A DNA stretch of 64,000 nt from Clostridia bacterium. GTDB lineage: Bacteria > Bacillota > Clostridia > RGIG6154. The stretch lies in the NCBI GenBank assembly GCA_017410375.1, contig JAFQQW010000066.1, positions 53,042-117,041 of the forward strand, written 5' to 3'. Position 1 is the stretch's first letter, and each line of letters opens with the position of its first letter. Made by a program: the position numbers and the translations under genes. Positions 8,250 to 17,018 of the stretch are shown here, in pieces. The notes under the pieces were generated by a model, which ran no database searches, was not told the DNA's origin, and saw nothing but the letters and a program-made list of their open reading frames with translations.

Positions 8250-8936
8250 CTACCTCCATAATCTGAGTATTACATTATAAAGCAATATGATAAAAATTCC
8301 GATAAGCATATTTATATTGTTTATCTTATATTTGCTTGCGCAAATGAGATTGAAGCCGGAAAAAAACAAAATAATGTACCCCATTGCGCACAATTGTTTG
8401 ATAACCATTGTATCAAAAAATGTTTTGGACAGCATTGTCAGCAAAACAATAATACCCTGCCCCAATGCCACAGGCACGGATGAAAATAAAACCTTTTTGC
8501 CGTAGCTGACACCAAACATCAAAGCAAACGGGAAATCTATAATGCTTTTTAAAATCAGCTGGCTGTTGTCGCCAACCGTTGCCAGCAGAATCGGTCCGCA
8601 TATTTGCATGCCGCCAACGCCAAAAAATATTGTCGCATCCATAAAACCGGTAAAGCTGCCATTTGCAAAGCTTGACAGATTTGAAATTTTTGATTCCAAC
8701 TGAATGGAATCCCCTGCTATTGTTCCGACAATCAGCGCAAAAACAATTACAAGTAAATCGTTGCTTTTTAACACCATTCCGTTCACATCAAATATGTTTT
8801 CAAAAAATCCCACCATGCTGATAATCATGATTGCAATACCAAACACCGTGAAATTTTTAAATTTTATATGTTTTCTGAAGATACCTCCAAAAAGAGAACC
8901 TGTTATGATTGTTAATGCATTTATCGCAATTCCCAC
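8250..8936 (-). CDS. DUF554 family membrane protein
   Basis: A 228-aa integral membrane protein of about six to seven helices that matches the DUF554 (YdfK/YqgA-like) family: MGIAINALTIITGSLFGG at the start, a GTIAGDSIQLE loop, then FVNGS-like and GGMQICGPI segments characteristic of the family. The role is unknown; a transport function is often assumed. It starts with GTG at 8936 after AGGTGATGAT. It heads a two-gene unit with the LysR regulator. Upstream on the same strand are a terminator hairpin and a structured RNA element. Confidence 0.85.
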   Translation of the reverse strand: MGIAINALTIITGSLFGGIFRKHIKFKNFTVFGIAIMIISMVGFFENIFDVNGMVLKSNDLLVIVFALIVGTIAGDSIQLESKISNLSSFANGSFTGFMDATIFFGVGGMQICGPILLATVGDNSQLILKSIIDFPFALMFGVSYGKKVLFSSVPVALGQGIIVLLTMLSKTFFDTMVIKQLCAMGYIILFFSGFNLICASKYKINNINMLIGIFIILLYNVILRLWR

Positions 8937-9044
8937 ATCATCACCTCAATGGTATTATAACACATCAGACAGCAAAAGTGGTAATACTAAAATTCTATCA
9001 CAAAAGAACAATAAAAGCGATACCCGATAACTTCAACTGCACTA

Positions 9045-9079
9045 TAAAAAGACAGCCCGCAATGCGAGCTGTCCTTTTT
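9045..9079. terminator. Intrinsic terminator (GACAGC stem)
   Basis: The stem GACAGCCCGC / GCGAGCTGTC is flanked by A5 and T5. On the minus strand it directly follows the structured RNA at 9100-9366. An almost identical hairpin follows the gene at 21648-25664. Confidence 0.8.
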
Positions 9080-9099
9080 GTATGCACCTCATGGATTAT

Positions 9100-9366
9100 G
9101 CATACATTGTACCGTCAAAACAAGAAAATCCGGTGCAAGGTGACGGGCCTTGCGACATTTCTTTGTCGCTGTCTTTTGGTTAGGAAGACCGAAAAGTTGG
9201 TTAGATTTTTCGGTCAAAGAATGCCGAATTTTCATATATTTAGCACAGATAAGAAAGGTCGAGTATATTTTACAACAAAGGCTAGCAACCTCTTTGTCGC
9301 CCCTTTAGGCAAGGGGAATTTCATTACCTGAGCTATGCAAACAAGGTTTTAACCCTGGTGCAAACA
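9100..9366 (-). ncRNA. Structured intergenic RNA candidate, copy 1
   Basis: A non-coding stretch between the beta-helix gene and the DUF554 operon that is clearly homologous to 25770-26021. Conserved strings include TGTCTTTTGGT, TATTTAGCACAGATAAGAA, CTGAGCTATGCAAACAAGG and GGTGCAAACA. Stems change sequence while keeping pairing: here GCAAGG/CCTTGC around TGACGGG, ACAAAG/CTTTGT around a TAGCAAC loop, and CCCCTT/AAGGGG. Read on the minus strand, it is followed by the terminator at 9045-9079, so that strand is preferred. I cannot match it to a known riboswitch or sRNA class. It could be a riboswitch-like leader of the DUF554 operon, a 3' UTR element or a free RNA. Confidence 0.5.
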
Positions 9367-9369
9367 AGT

Positions 9370-12300
9370 CTATGGCTGAACAATTACATTTTCAGCCTTT
9401 ACGTCAGAACCATCGCTATCTAGCCAATGGGGTCTGTTTTGTCTTGTATCGGTTATTGTTAATCTTCCCAGATCAACATCGGCAGAATTTTCAATCTGAA
9501 CCGCAGGCATTCCGTTCTGCACCGCATTCATGGTTATGAAATTGTTATCCATTATAATTTTGTGTGCGAACTCCAGTCGGATGCCTTTTCCGGCTGACGG
9601 TTTTATTTTGTTGTTTTCAAGTTGGATGTTCTGCTCTGCATCTCCCATTGTTTTTCCGACCGTTATCCCGCTCAAGTAAGTACCGTTTACTTCATTACCG
9701 GAAAGTATTACATTTTCGGAAAAAGGCCCTACGCCTGCTTCGTCCTGCACTCTGATGCCTATGGTACTGCCCTTAGACAAAACCTTGTTGTTTAAAATCC
9801 GTGCATCATTTAACCGAAGAAGCATTGCGTGTCTGAAAACGGGAATCAATGTGTTGCCTGTAATTTCTGTACCCCTCGAGGTTGCCGACTGATTAATGAC
9901 TCTGATATTTTCAAGGTTGTCATAATCTGATAGACCCGGAATTTCAGCATCTAACACAACCTGATGCGTTCGCTTCGAAGCATCCGCCTCTGCCGAGATA
10001 ACTTCTGCTGTCCCTAACACTTTACCGTTTTCTTTGTCCACAAACTGCAAAGTGTCCCCTTCTTGTATAGCGTAAAAATAATAAACAATTTCCGTAGATT
10101 GCAATACAAAGGTTTTGGTGTCGACCATTTCTTTAATCACCTCGTCCTTGGTGCTTACTGAAATCAAATCATCACCGCACGCCTCGATATAGGAATTTTG
10201 AATATTCACACTCCCTCGGTTGTTTTTCGCATGAATCCCGTCCGAACAGGTGGAAAGCATCCCGGTTGTGCCGGGCTTGGGCTCAATACGAACGCTGTCA
10301 AAGCAAATATCACCAACATTATCATACACTACATACCCCATGATAAGAGAGCGATAAAGGCTTACATTTTTAAAAGTAATGTCACTGCTTTTGGTAACAA
10401 GCACAGCGCCTGCCGCAAGCTTGCCCGAATCCCCTGCCGGAGAAGGAATATTTTTGCCCATTCCGTATGTTACAGTATCCCCGACAAAAATGCCTTCAAA
10501 TTGATCCCGGTAGCTTTCGCTAAATGTAAAACGGAATGTATCAGCGTCAACTTCCTCTATCTCAGATGCTTTAAAATGATCTAAATGTCCTCCGGTGATT
10601 CTTCTCGCTTTCGTTTCGGTGTCAAAAATCATGCCGTGCAAACCGCCACCGCCCGAAACCTGCGTTCCTGTGCCAATCGGCGCAGCTAAATATCCATCCT
10701 CCAACAGCACATCAATACTATAGTTTTCACTATCTACTGCCAAAATCTGCCCCTGAAAATATGTTAGCTCATTATAATCAACTTTTAAGTTTTTTAATGT
10801 AACATTTTCACAATTCTGAAGCAAAAACGGTGTGTTGCCACGGGTAAAGGTCAGTGTTGCCCCTTGTCCGTCTATGGTTGCATTTTTATACCCATCCAAC
10901 ACAAAATAGCTCGGAATTCCATCTTTTGTTTCTACAAAATAGTTTTTACCGGGGTCCAGCTTTAAGACACCACCATTTTGTATGGAAGAAAAAGCCCGGG
11001 CTAAAGCCGGGCCATCATCTGTTACACCATCACCAAGCGCACCAAATTCGGAAGCCTTTGCAACAGGAGAAACAACGCCGTTTATAACCGTTAATTCATA
11101 CTGCTGCAACATCGGAACCATGGTTGTCATAGATTCCCATACAAATATTTTGATTTGGTCAATATCCGTTTCTTCGCTTTCAAATGTATACACTTCCAAG
11201 CCGGTTTTCACTATTCTTTCCGACAGGTAATCCACATCAACCATTTCGTCGTCTTTATAAAAGCCTGCAACTACAATTCCTGATGCCTGTTTTTCGTTGT
11301 TCACGGAAGCCGAAACAGAAACTTTCCCATTTTCCACTTTTCCGCTTACCGTTTCAAATTGCAGCACACCCTCGGCTTCGACTTTTTTATACCGGATTGC
11401 GTCAACACGAAGGTTTGCACCACTTCCGGCTTCCGTCCGCTTTGCCACAACCGCTTCTGTTTCATTGCCGTTAAAATAGAAGGTGCCAAGTTCTAACCAC
11501 ACGGATTCAGAGCCGCCTTTGGCGATATCTATACTTTCCTCTTTGTTATTATGCTTTATCACAACCTCATGCGGAAGTGTCATTCTGACATTTACATATT
11601 CAACCTGATAAAAACCTGCTTCCGGTACACTTGTTTTCCACATTGCATATCCGGTATTTGCACCATTTAAGTTTCTGCCGTAGCTACCCTCTAAATAATA
11701 GCCTGCAGATGTAGTGCTTGCCCATGTAGCACCACTACCTGTTAAATGCTCTTCAAAATAACTGCCGTTGCCGGGAACGCCGTCTATAACATAATAGTCG
11801 ATAGGCGTAAGGCGCACAGCATCTACACGCAAATTCGCTCCGCTTCCCGCTGTTGTTCTCTGAGCAACTACAGCTTCTGTTTCATTTCCGTTAAAATAGA
11901 ATGTGCCAAGTTCTAACCACTCAGATGTTGAGCCACCACTGGGGATGTTAACCGTTTCTTCTTTGTTGCTATGCTTTATCACAACCTCATGTGCAATTGT
12001 AAGTTTAACATGTACATATTCCACCTTGTAAAACCCTGCTACCGGCACATTTGTTTTCCATGTTGCGGAACCGGTATTCGTACCGTTTAAATTTCTGCCA
12101 TAGCTACCTTCAAGATAATAATCTGCATTGGTAGTACTTGCCCATGTAGAACCGCTTCCTGTCAAATGTTCTTCAAAATAACTGCCATTTCCGGGAACAC
12201 CGTCTATAATATAGTCTATCGGTGTAAGACGAACAGCATCTACACGGAAGCGATAACTTGCATAGGAATCACCTTGCGAAACACATTCCGCTACAATTTT

Positions 12301-12732
12301 TTCGCTGCCGTTATCCTCAAAATAGTATGTACCTAAATCCATCCAAGCGGTTGATGAACCGCCGCCGGGGATAGAAACGGAAGCTTGTTTTTCTCCATGT
12401 GTAATTTTCAAATTATGTGCTAACGTTGCTTTCACATGTACATATTCAACTTTATAAAAGCCTGCAGAAGGAACATCAATATCAATTGTTGCTGTACCAC
12501 TGTTATTACCTCCTAAGCTTCTGGAAGCATTACCTGCCAGATAATAATCGGCATTTGTTGTATTTGTCCACGCCGCTCCGCTTCCGGTATAACTTTCTGT
12601 GTAATAATCCGCCCCTGCAATCGCATCAATTACAATACTGCCTTCTGACGCGTTTGTTGTTTCTGCCTGCACAGATAACACGCATGACAAAACCAACATC
12701 AAACATAACAGGAATGAATTTGCTTTTTTCAT
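9370..12732 (-). CDS. Secreted right-handed beta-helix protein with three golvesin-like domains (pectate-lyase-like)
   Basis: A 1120-aa secreted protein. Signal peptide at 1-26 (MKKANSFLLCLMLVLSCVLS then VQA). Three tandem domains of about 140 aa (residues ~30-440), each with Y-x-E-x-x-T-G-S-G, GFYKVEYV and LRVDAVRLTP patterns, resemble golvesin/Xly-type carbohydrate-binding modules. From about residue 560 a pectate-lyase-3-type beta-helix begins (FGALGDGVTDDGPALARAF) and runs to the end, with GGGGLHGMIFD, KPGTTGMLSTCSDGIHAKNN and CGDDLISVSTKDE stretches shared with the paralogue at 18612-21341. It probably binds or cleaves a cell-wall polysaccharide; lyase versus hydrolase cannot be decided. 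Start is the ATG at 12732 after GAAAGGG; an upstream GTG at 12741 is rejected. It has its own promoter and AraC-type operator. Confidence 0.82.
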   Translation of the reverse strand: MKKANSFLLCLMLVLSCVLSVQAETTNASEGSIVIDAIAGADYYTESYTGSGAAWTNTTNADYYLAGNASRSLGGNNSGTATIDIDVPSAGFYKVEYVHVKATLAHNLKITHGEKQASVSIPGGGSSTAWMDLGTYYFEDNGSEKIVAECVSQGDSYASYRFRVDAVRLTPIDYIIDGVPGNGSYFEEHLTGSGSTWASTTNADYYLEGSYGRNLNGTNTGSATWKTNVPVAGFYKVEYVHVKLTIAHEVVIKHSNKEETVNIPSGGSTSEWLELGTFYFNGNETEAVVAQRTTAGSGANLRVDAVRLTPIDYYVIDGVPGNGSYFEEHLTGSGATWASTTSAGYYLEGSYGRNLNGANTGYAMWKTSVPEAGFYQVEYVNVRMTLPHEVVIKHNNKEESIDIAKGGSESVWLELGTFYFNGNETEAVVAKRTEAGSGANLRVDAIRYKKVEAEGVLQFETVSGKVENGKVSVSASVNNEKQASGIVVAGFYKDDEMVDVDYLSERIVKTGLEVYTFESEETDIDQIKIFVWESMTTMVPMLQQYELTVINGVVSPVAKASEFGALGDGVTDDGPALARAFSSIQNGGVLKLDPGKNYFVETKDGIPSYFVLDGYKNATIDGQGATLTFTRGNTPFLLQNCENVTLKNLKVDYNELTYFQGQILAVDSENYSIDVLLEDGYLAAPIGTGTQVSGGGGLHGMIFDTETKARRITGGHLDHFKASEIEEVDADTFRFTFSESYRDQFEGIFVGDTVTYGMGKNIPSPAGDSGKLAAGAVLVTKSSDITFKNVSLYRSLIMGYVVYDNVGDICFDSVRIEPKPGTTGMLSTCSDGIHAKNNRGSVNIQNSYIEACGDDLISVSTKDEVIKEMVDTKTFVLQSTEIVYYFYAIQEGDTLQFVDKENGKVLGTAEVISAEADASKRTHQVVLDAEIPGLSDYDNLENIRVINQSATSRGTEITGNTLIPVFRHAMLLRLNDARILNNKVLSKGSTIGIRVQDEAGVGPFSENVILSGNEVNGTYLSGITVGKTMGDAEQNIQLENNKIKPSAGKGIRLEFAHKIIMDNNFITMNAVQNGMPAVQIENSADVDLGRLTITDTRQNRPHWLDSDGSDVKAENVIVQP
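11387..12640 (-). repeat. Three tandem ~420-bp coding repeats (golvesin-like domains)
   Basis: Within the beta-helix gene, the DNA encoding the second and third domains is nearly identical at a period of about 420 bp (for example, around 11760 and 12180). The first domain is more diverged. This is an intragenic domain duplication prone to copy-number change. Confidence 0.7.
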
Positions 12733-12759
12733 AGATAACACCCTTTCTTTACTACTACC

Positions 12760-12848
12760 ATTATACCAAATGCGCCGATGGTCAACAAGTAGTAAATGTT
12801 GTAAAAATATGGTTAAATGTTGACAAAATTCAATTTGTGTTTTATACT
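12760..12848. promoter_or_regulatory. Divergent promoters with AraC-type operator (site 1)
   Basis: The minus-strand promoter for the beta-helix gene is TTGTTG (plus 12783-12788), 17 bp, TATAAT (12760-12765). The plus-strand promoter for the AraC gene is TTGACA (12820-12825), 17 bp, TATACT (12843-12848). Between them, 12784-12823 holds two TAAATGTTG direct repeats 21 bp apart. The 40-bp block is 35/40 identical to 21390-21429 upstream of the paralogous beta-helix operon. It overlaps both -35 boxes, as expected for an AraC-family activator that also controls its own gene. Confidence 0.75.
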
Positions 12849-12868
12849 GATTTTAAAGGAGGGATATT

Positions 12869-13705
12869 ATGATTTACAGCTACGGTTATAAAATCTTCAA
12901 TCATCCGTCGGCAGATCTTAGCTTGTATGAGTGCGGATTTGAAGAGTGTATTCCTGAATACACCTACGGTCCCTGTGAACGTCAGCATTATGTTATGCAT
13001 TACATTTTATCCGGCAAGGGGACCTTTTGTGCCGAGGGCAAAACCTATTCTCTTGGGCAGGGCGATCTATTTTTGATTGTTCCGGGACAAACAACCGTTT
13101 ATTCTGCGGATAAACAGAATCCCTGGACCTATGTGTGGGTTGGATTTAACGGTTTAAAGGCTGAAAGCTATATGAATGCAATCGGACTTACAATACAGTC
13201 TCCCGTTATGCGCTACAGTCTGAAAAAAGAATTAAAACCGCTCTTTAGGGACATGATAAATGCACCTTCTGCCACACCCATGATACAGGAGACCGAACAG
13301 ATTGCAAACTTTTACCATATTATGTCCCGGTTACTGGAAAATGCCAAAAATACCCCTAAGAAAAAAATCCCTTCCAATCAAAAAGAGATCTATTTAAGAA
13401 AAGCATTAAGTTACATAGATATTCACTATGCCGAAGATATTTCGGTCGCTGAAATATCTGATTTTGTCAATATTGACCGCACATATCTTTTCAACCTGTT
13501 CAAAAGTCTGCTGAACATGTCTCCACAGCAGTATCTATTAAATTACCGCATCAGCAAAGCCGCACTGATGTTAGAGCACTCCGATTTATCTGTTGCAGAA
13601 ATTGCAAGCTATGTAGGCTACACAGACCCTCTTGCTTTTTCAAAAGCGTTTAAAAAATCCAAACAACTCTCTCCTTTGCAATACAGAAAGAAAAAAAGGG
13701 GATAA
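12869..13705 (+). CDS. AraC-family transcriptional regulator
   Basis: A 278-aa regulator with an N-terminal AraC-ligand (cupin) domain (residues ~20-140: HYVMHYILSGKGTFCAEGKTY, GDLFLIVPGQTTVY, PWTYVWVGFNG) and a C-terminal double HTH (~180-278) ending SPLQYRKKKRG. An AAAGGAGGG site precedes the ATG at 12869. It is divergent from the beta-helix gene and most likely activates it, and probably the similar operon starting at 21341, through a shared 40-bp operator. The cupin would sense a released sugar. Transcription ends at a bidirectional hairpin shared with the convergent esterase gene. Confidence 0.88.
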   Translation: MIYSYGYKIFNHPSADLSLYECGFEECIPEYTYGPCERQHYVMHYILSGKGTFCAEGKTYSLGQGDLFLIVPGQTTVYSADKQNPWTYVWVGFNGLKAESYMNAIGLTIQSPVMRYSLKKELKPLFRDMINAPSATPMIQETEQIANFYHIMSRLLENAKNTPKKKIPSNQKEIYLRKALSYIDIHYAEDISVAEISDFVNIDRTYLFNLFKSLLNMSPQQYLLNYRISKAALMLEHSDLSVAEIASYVGYTDPLAFSKAFKKSKQLSPLQYRKKKRG

Positions 13706-13765
13706 CTCGACTTTTTCAGTGTTTGCACCCTTTTTCAGGGATTTTTCTATGAGTTCTATATGTAC

Positions 13766-13809
13766 AAAAAGTCCGATTATTCACATTGTGTGAATAATCG
13801 GACTTTTTG
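13766..13809. terminator. Bidirectional terminator, long perfect stem
   Basis: AAAAAGTCCGATTATTCACA pairs perfectly with its complement across a 3-nt loop. It sits between the convergent AraC and esterase genes. Confidence 0.88.
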
Positions 13810-13828
13810 TATTTATCAACATCATTTC

Positions 13829-16800
13829 TTAATTTAACGTATAACTAAATGCCGGTATCGGAATATCGAGTGAATTTCTAACATAATCCACTGGTATTTT
13901 CATATGCGCATATCTCACAAAAGCCGGATTGTCTATATTCGAATTGAAAAGACGCACGGTGTTATTTGATATTTCAATTGTTGCAGGATAGAACACTCCA
14001 TCGCCACCTGCAATTTCAAATCCACCATTACCCACTATACTTAGTCCATCTCCGACATTATCAAATACCAAAGAAACCATTGAACCATTCAAGCTAACAT
14101 TACTCAATCTCGGTATTGAAATGATTTCGTTTCCATAAATATTTTGCAGTAATGATAGACATATTCTATCTGCAAAAGCTTGTTTGTTTTTGGGATGAAT
14201 ATCGTAATCGTCACCTATATCCAACGTTGATACTATATACGAATAATTATCTGTACTGCATACATCATACTGGGCTTCTCTTGTATAACTATAGTCATAC
14301 GTTTCTTTCTCATAGTTAGGAAGCTGAACTATAATAAATGGTAAACTTTGATCATTCCATTTATTTCTTATATCTTTAATCATAGATAAAAGTGCGTATT
14401 CATATAATTCTGCGGTTTCTTTTTGTTCCGATTCACTCGCCTTTGTTACAGAATTACTTTCACCTTGATACCACACAAAAGCTTTCGCCTGATATCCCAA
14501 CATAGGATTTAACATAAGGTTAAAACATTCACCCGAGTTATAACGCGATACATCCTGTGCTGAACCTTTCATTTCGGCAGCCATCTTTTTTGCCTCTGCA
14601 CTTGTCCAATAATCTATACTTGTTCCGCCTCGTGCTGCAAATAAAATCCCTACCGGTACTTCTTCCTCAAGTGCATCATACATTTTTTTACCTATTAGAT
14701 ATCCTAATCCGGAAAAATTTTCAGCAGACTCGGAATTACAAATCTCCCAACGCCCATTTTTCGCATTTATCTCCGGCAGACTGCTTCCTCCCGTATCCTG
14801 ACAAAACAATCTGACATTTGGATAATTTTCCGCTTGTTTAATTTCATTTTCAGCGTCTGCAACAGTTGAAAGGGAATAAGCCATATTCGACTGTCCCGAA
14901 CAAACAAATACATCTCCTATCAATACATTATTGAATGTTATTGTTTCTCCTGCCGCAGTTACAGAAAGGGTATATGGCCCGCCGGCTTGTTGAGGAGGCA
15001 AATCACAACTCCAATCACCCGAAGCATCTGACGTTGTTGTAGCTCTTACATCGTTTAAAGTCACTACCACTTCTTCGCTTGCTAAAGTTTCTCCCCATAT
15101 TTTAATATTTTTATCTCTTTGCAACACCATGTTGTCGCCAAAGACTGTCGGTATTGTTAATACCTCTCCGTATAAAGCCTTTTTGACATCTATAAATTCG
15201 GTTAAATCTCTCAATGATAAAACCAAATAATCATTGTCTTTCAAATAATCCAATGTTTTGATAAAGGCTTCTTTATTGTGTTGATTAACATCGTGATACA
15301 TAAGAACAGGTATTTCACCATTTTTTGCGTAACTAACTTTCGTAATAAACGCGTCATAGTTAAATAAATCTGTTCCGTTTGCAGCTTTAACCTCAAGCGG
15401 ATCTTGAGTTAAAGGATTATAGGCATCGGCATGTGCTGTTCTTGCAAACACATACCCCTTCTGCTTCAGATAGTCTTTTCCTTCCTGCGTAACTTGCAAC
15501 CCCGGATACGCAAATGTTGTAGGCAACGTAACCCCGTAAGTTTTGCAACGCTCTTCCAATCCCTCTATATCTTCTTTAATGACGTCAAAATTATTTGCTT
15601 CATTTATGAATCCTCTATGATGCAATCCATGATTTCCGATTTCAAAACCTCTGTCGTCTAAATCCGCGATTTCAGACCATGACATGTAAATACCTTTATT
15701 TACGCCATCTTCATAATTCGCCGCTCCATACTCTTCTCTGTCAAATTCTGTTATGTAAAATGTAGCATTAAATCCTCGTTTCTCTAATTCAGGCGCCACT
15801 ATAGTATAATGGTTTTTCAATGTATCATCAAATGATAAAACTACAGTTTTGTCAGGAACAGGTTTTAATAACAACGAGTCAATAAGTGAATATTCGTACA
15901 CCTGAGCTTCAGGTATGATATCTTTCGTTGCGTTCCATACAAAAAATTTTACGGTTTCATCTTGTTTCGGCACTATATCAAACTCATAAACATTTCTGTT
16001 GTTTATTTCTATATCTATGTTTTGCATTGATATATTCTTCAGCATTCTGTTCTCTGCATATAAGGCTGTAATCAATATGGCTTTTCTTTCTTCATCTGAG
16101 TTGTTTCTGACACAGACCTCTACTCCGCCTTTTTTCCATGCTGCTGAAAGAATAGAATATTTATCGCTGCTTCCCAGGCGTACATTAACTGATTCTGTAA
16201 ACGATTTATTTCCGACAGCATCAAACGCCGCAATCTTTATATCATAATCAGTATTAAGCTCTAAACCTTCGAGTTTATATTCGTGCACACTTGCATCTAC
16301 CGTATCTGCTAATTCGTTATTTTTGTATATTTGATAAAAACATACACCTTTATTATCTGTTGCTGATGTCCAGCTCACAACCGCACTGTCCGGCTGTATG
16401 CCGGTATAACTCAACGGATTTTCATTCCAAACAGGATTTACCAAATCTCTCATTCCTTGAAATTCCGTTGTGTTTGCTCCAGGAGGAGTGTATAAATTAT
16501 CACTTGTTATTACTATAGAATCAAAACGCGCTTCCATGTTTGCTGTATAAAAACTTATTTTATGCCAGCCTTTTTTCAATTCTGTTTTTTGACTTTTTTC
16601 CCATACAAAATTATTGTTTTCAGATTTTACATCTCCAAAGTAATTATCAGCATTTTCACTATGCGTAACTATTTTATCGTCTACAAAAATCCGATAATAT
16701 CTTGGACCTTTTGTTTCTCCGTAATCTCTTGAATGTGCCCAAATAATATATTCACCGTCTTTTTTCAGATATATATATTTTGTTGCCGCATTTTCTTTGT

Positions 16801-16993
16801 TTTTCGCTAAACCTTCCAGCATAGCACCATCCCATGCAGTACCGCTTAAAGCTATTCTCCAATCTCCTCTTTCATCTTCTTGAAAATTTCTTGCTTTGAT
16901 AAGCAGTGTTTCTAGTTCTTGCGAAAACACAGTCGTTATACTTAACATCAATGCCAACATAGTCATTATTATCATTAAACATATCTTTCTCAT
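13829..16993 (-). CDS. Secreted polysaccharide deacetylase (NodB) fused to SASA-type acetylesterase
   Basis: A 1054-aa secreted multidomain protein. Signal peptide ~1-24. N-terminal CBM-like beta domain (to ~180), one fibronectin type III domain (~190-275) and a further beta domain. NodB polysaccharide deacetylase domain (~380-600): VVLSFDD with the metal Asp pair, and EIGNHGLHHRGF carrying the H-x-x-x-H metal site. Sialate O-acetylesterase (SASA) SGNH domain (~640-1000): FVCSGQSNMAY with the nucleophile Ser, FVWYQGESN and YDIHPKNK with Asp/His. Two deacetylating activities on one chain point to removal of acetyl groups from a heavily O-acetylated polysaccharide. Start is the ATG at 16993 after GAGGGAG. 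It is the third gene of the operon 21341-13829, 25 bp after the GH127-like gene. Confidence 0.85.
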   Translation of the reverse strand: MRKICLMIIMTMLALMLSITTVFSQELETLLIKARNFQEDERGDWRIALSGTAWDGAMLEGLAKNKENAATKYIYLKKDGEYIIWAHSRDYGETKGPRYYRIFVDDKIVTHSENADNYFGDVKSENNNFVWEKSQKTELKKGWHKISFYTANMEARFDSIVITSDNLYTPPGANTTEFQGMRDLVNPVWNENPLSYTGIQPDSAVVSWTSATDNKGVCFYQIYKNNELADTVDASVHEYKLEGLELNTDYDIKIAAFDAVGNKSFTESVNVRLGSSDKYSILSAAWKKGGVEVCVRNNSDEERKAILITALYAENRMLKNISMQNIDIEINNRNVYEFDIVPKQDETVKFFVWNATKDIIPEAQVYEYSLIDSLLLKPVPDKTVVLSFDDTLKNHYTIVAPELEKRGFNATFYITEFDREEYGAANYEDGVNKGIYMSWSEIADLDDRGFEIGNHGLHHRGFINEANNFDVIKEDIEGLEERCKTYGVTLPTTFAYPGLQVTQEGKDYLKQKGYVFARTAHADAYNPLTQDPLEVKAANGTDLFNYDAFITKVSYAKNGEIPVLMYHDVNQHNKEAFIKTLDYLKDNDYLVLSLRDLTEFIDVKKALYGEVLTIPTVFGDNMVLQRDKNIKIWGETLASEEVVVTLNDVRATTTSDASGDWSCDLPPQQAGGPYTLSVTAAGETITFNNVLIGDVFVCSGQSNMAYSLSTVADAENEIKQAENYPNVRLFCQDTGGSSLPEINAKNGRWEICNSESAENFSGLGYLIGKKMYDALEEEVPVGILFAARGGTSIDYWTSAEAKKMAAEMKGSAQDVSRYNSGECFNLMLNPMLGYQAKAFVWYQGESNSVTKASESEQKETAELYEYALLSMIKDIRNKWNDQSLPFIIVQLPNYEKETYDYSYTREAQYDVCSTDNYSYIVSTLDIGDDYDIHPKNKQAFADRICLSLLQNIYGNEIISIPRLSNVSLNGSMVSLVFDNVGDGLSIVGNGGFEIAGGDGVFYPATIEISNNTVRLFNSNIDNPAFVRYAHMKIPVDYVRNSLDIPIPAFSYTLN

Positions 16994-17018
16994 AAGCACT
17001 CCCTCATAATTTCACAAA

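Noticed and set aside
8909..9331. 140-codon plus-strand frame over 9.0-9.3 kb
   Set aside because: It has no ribosome site and lies over a terminator and the covarying RNA element.
9100..9366. Cobalamin or c-di-GMP riboswitch
   Set aside because: The short matches (GGTGCAA, GCAA loops) do not extend to the B12 box or the GEMM core.
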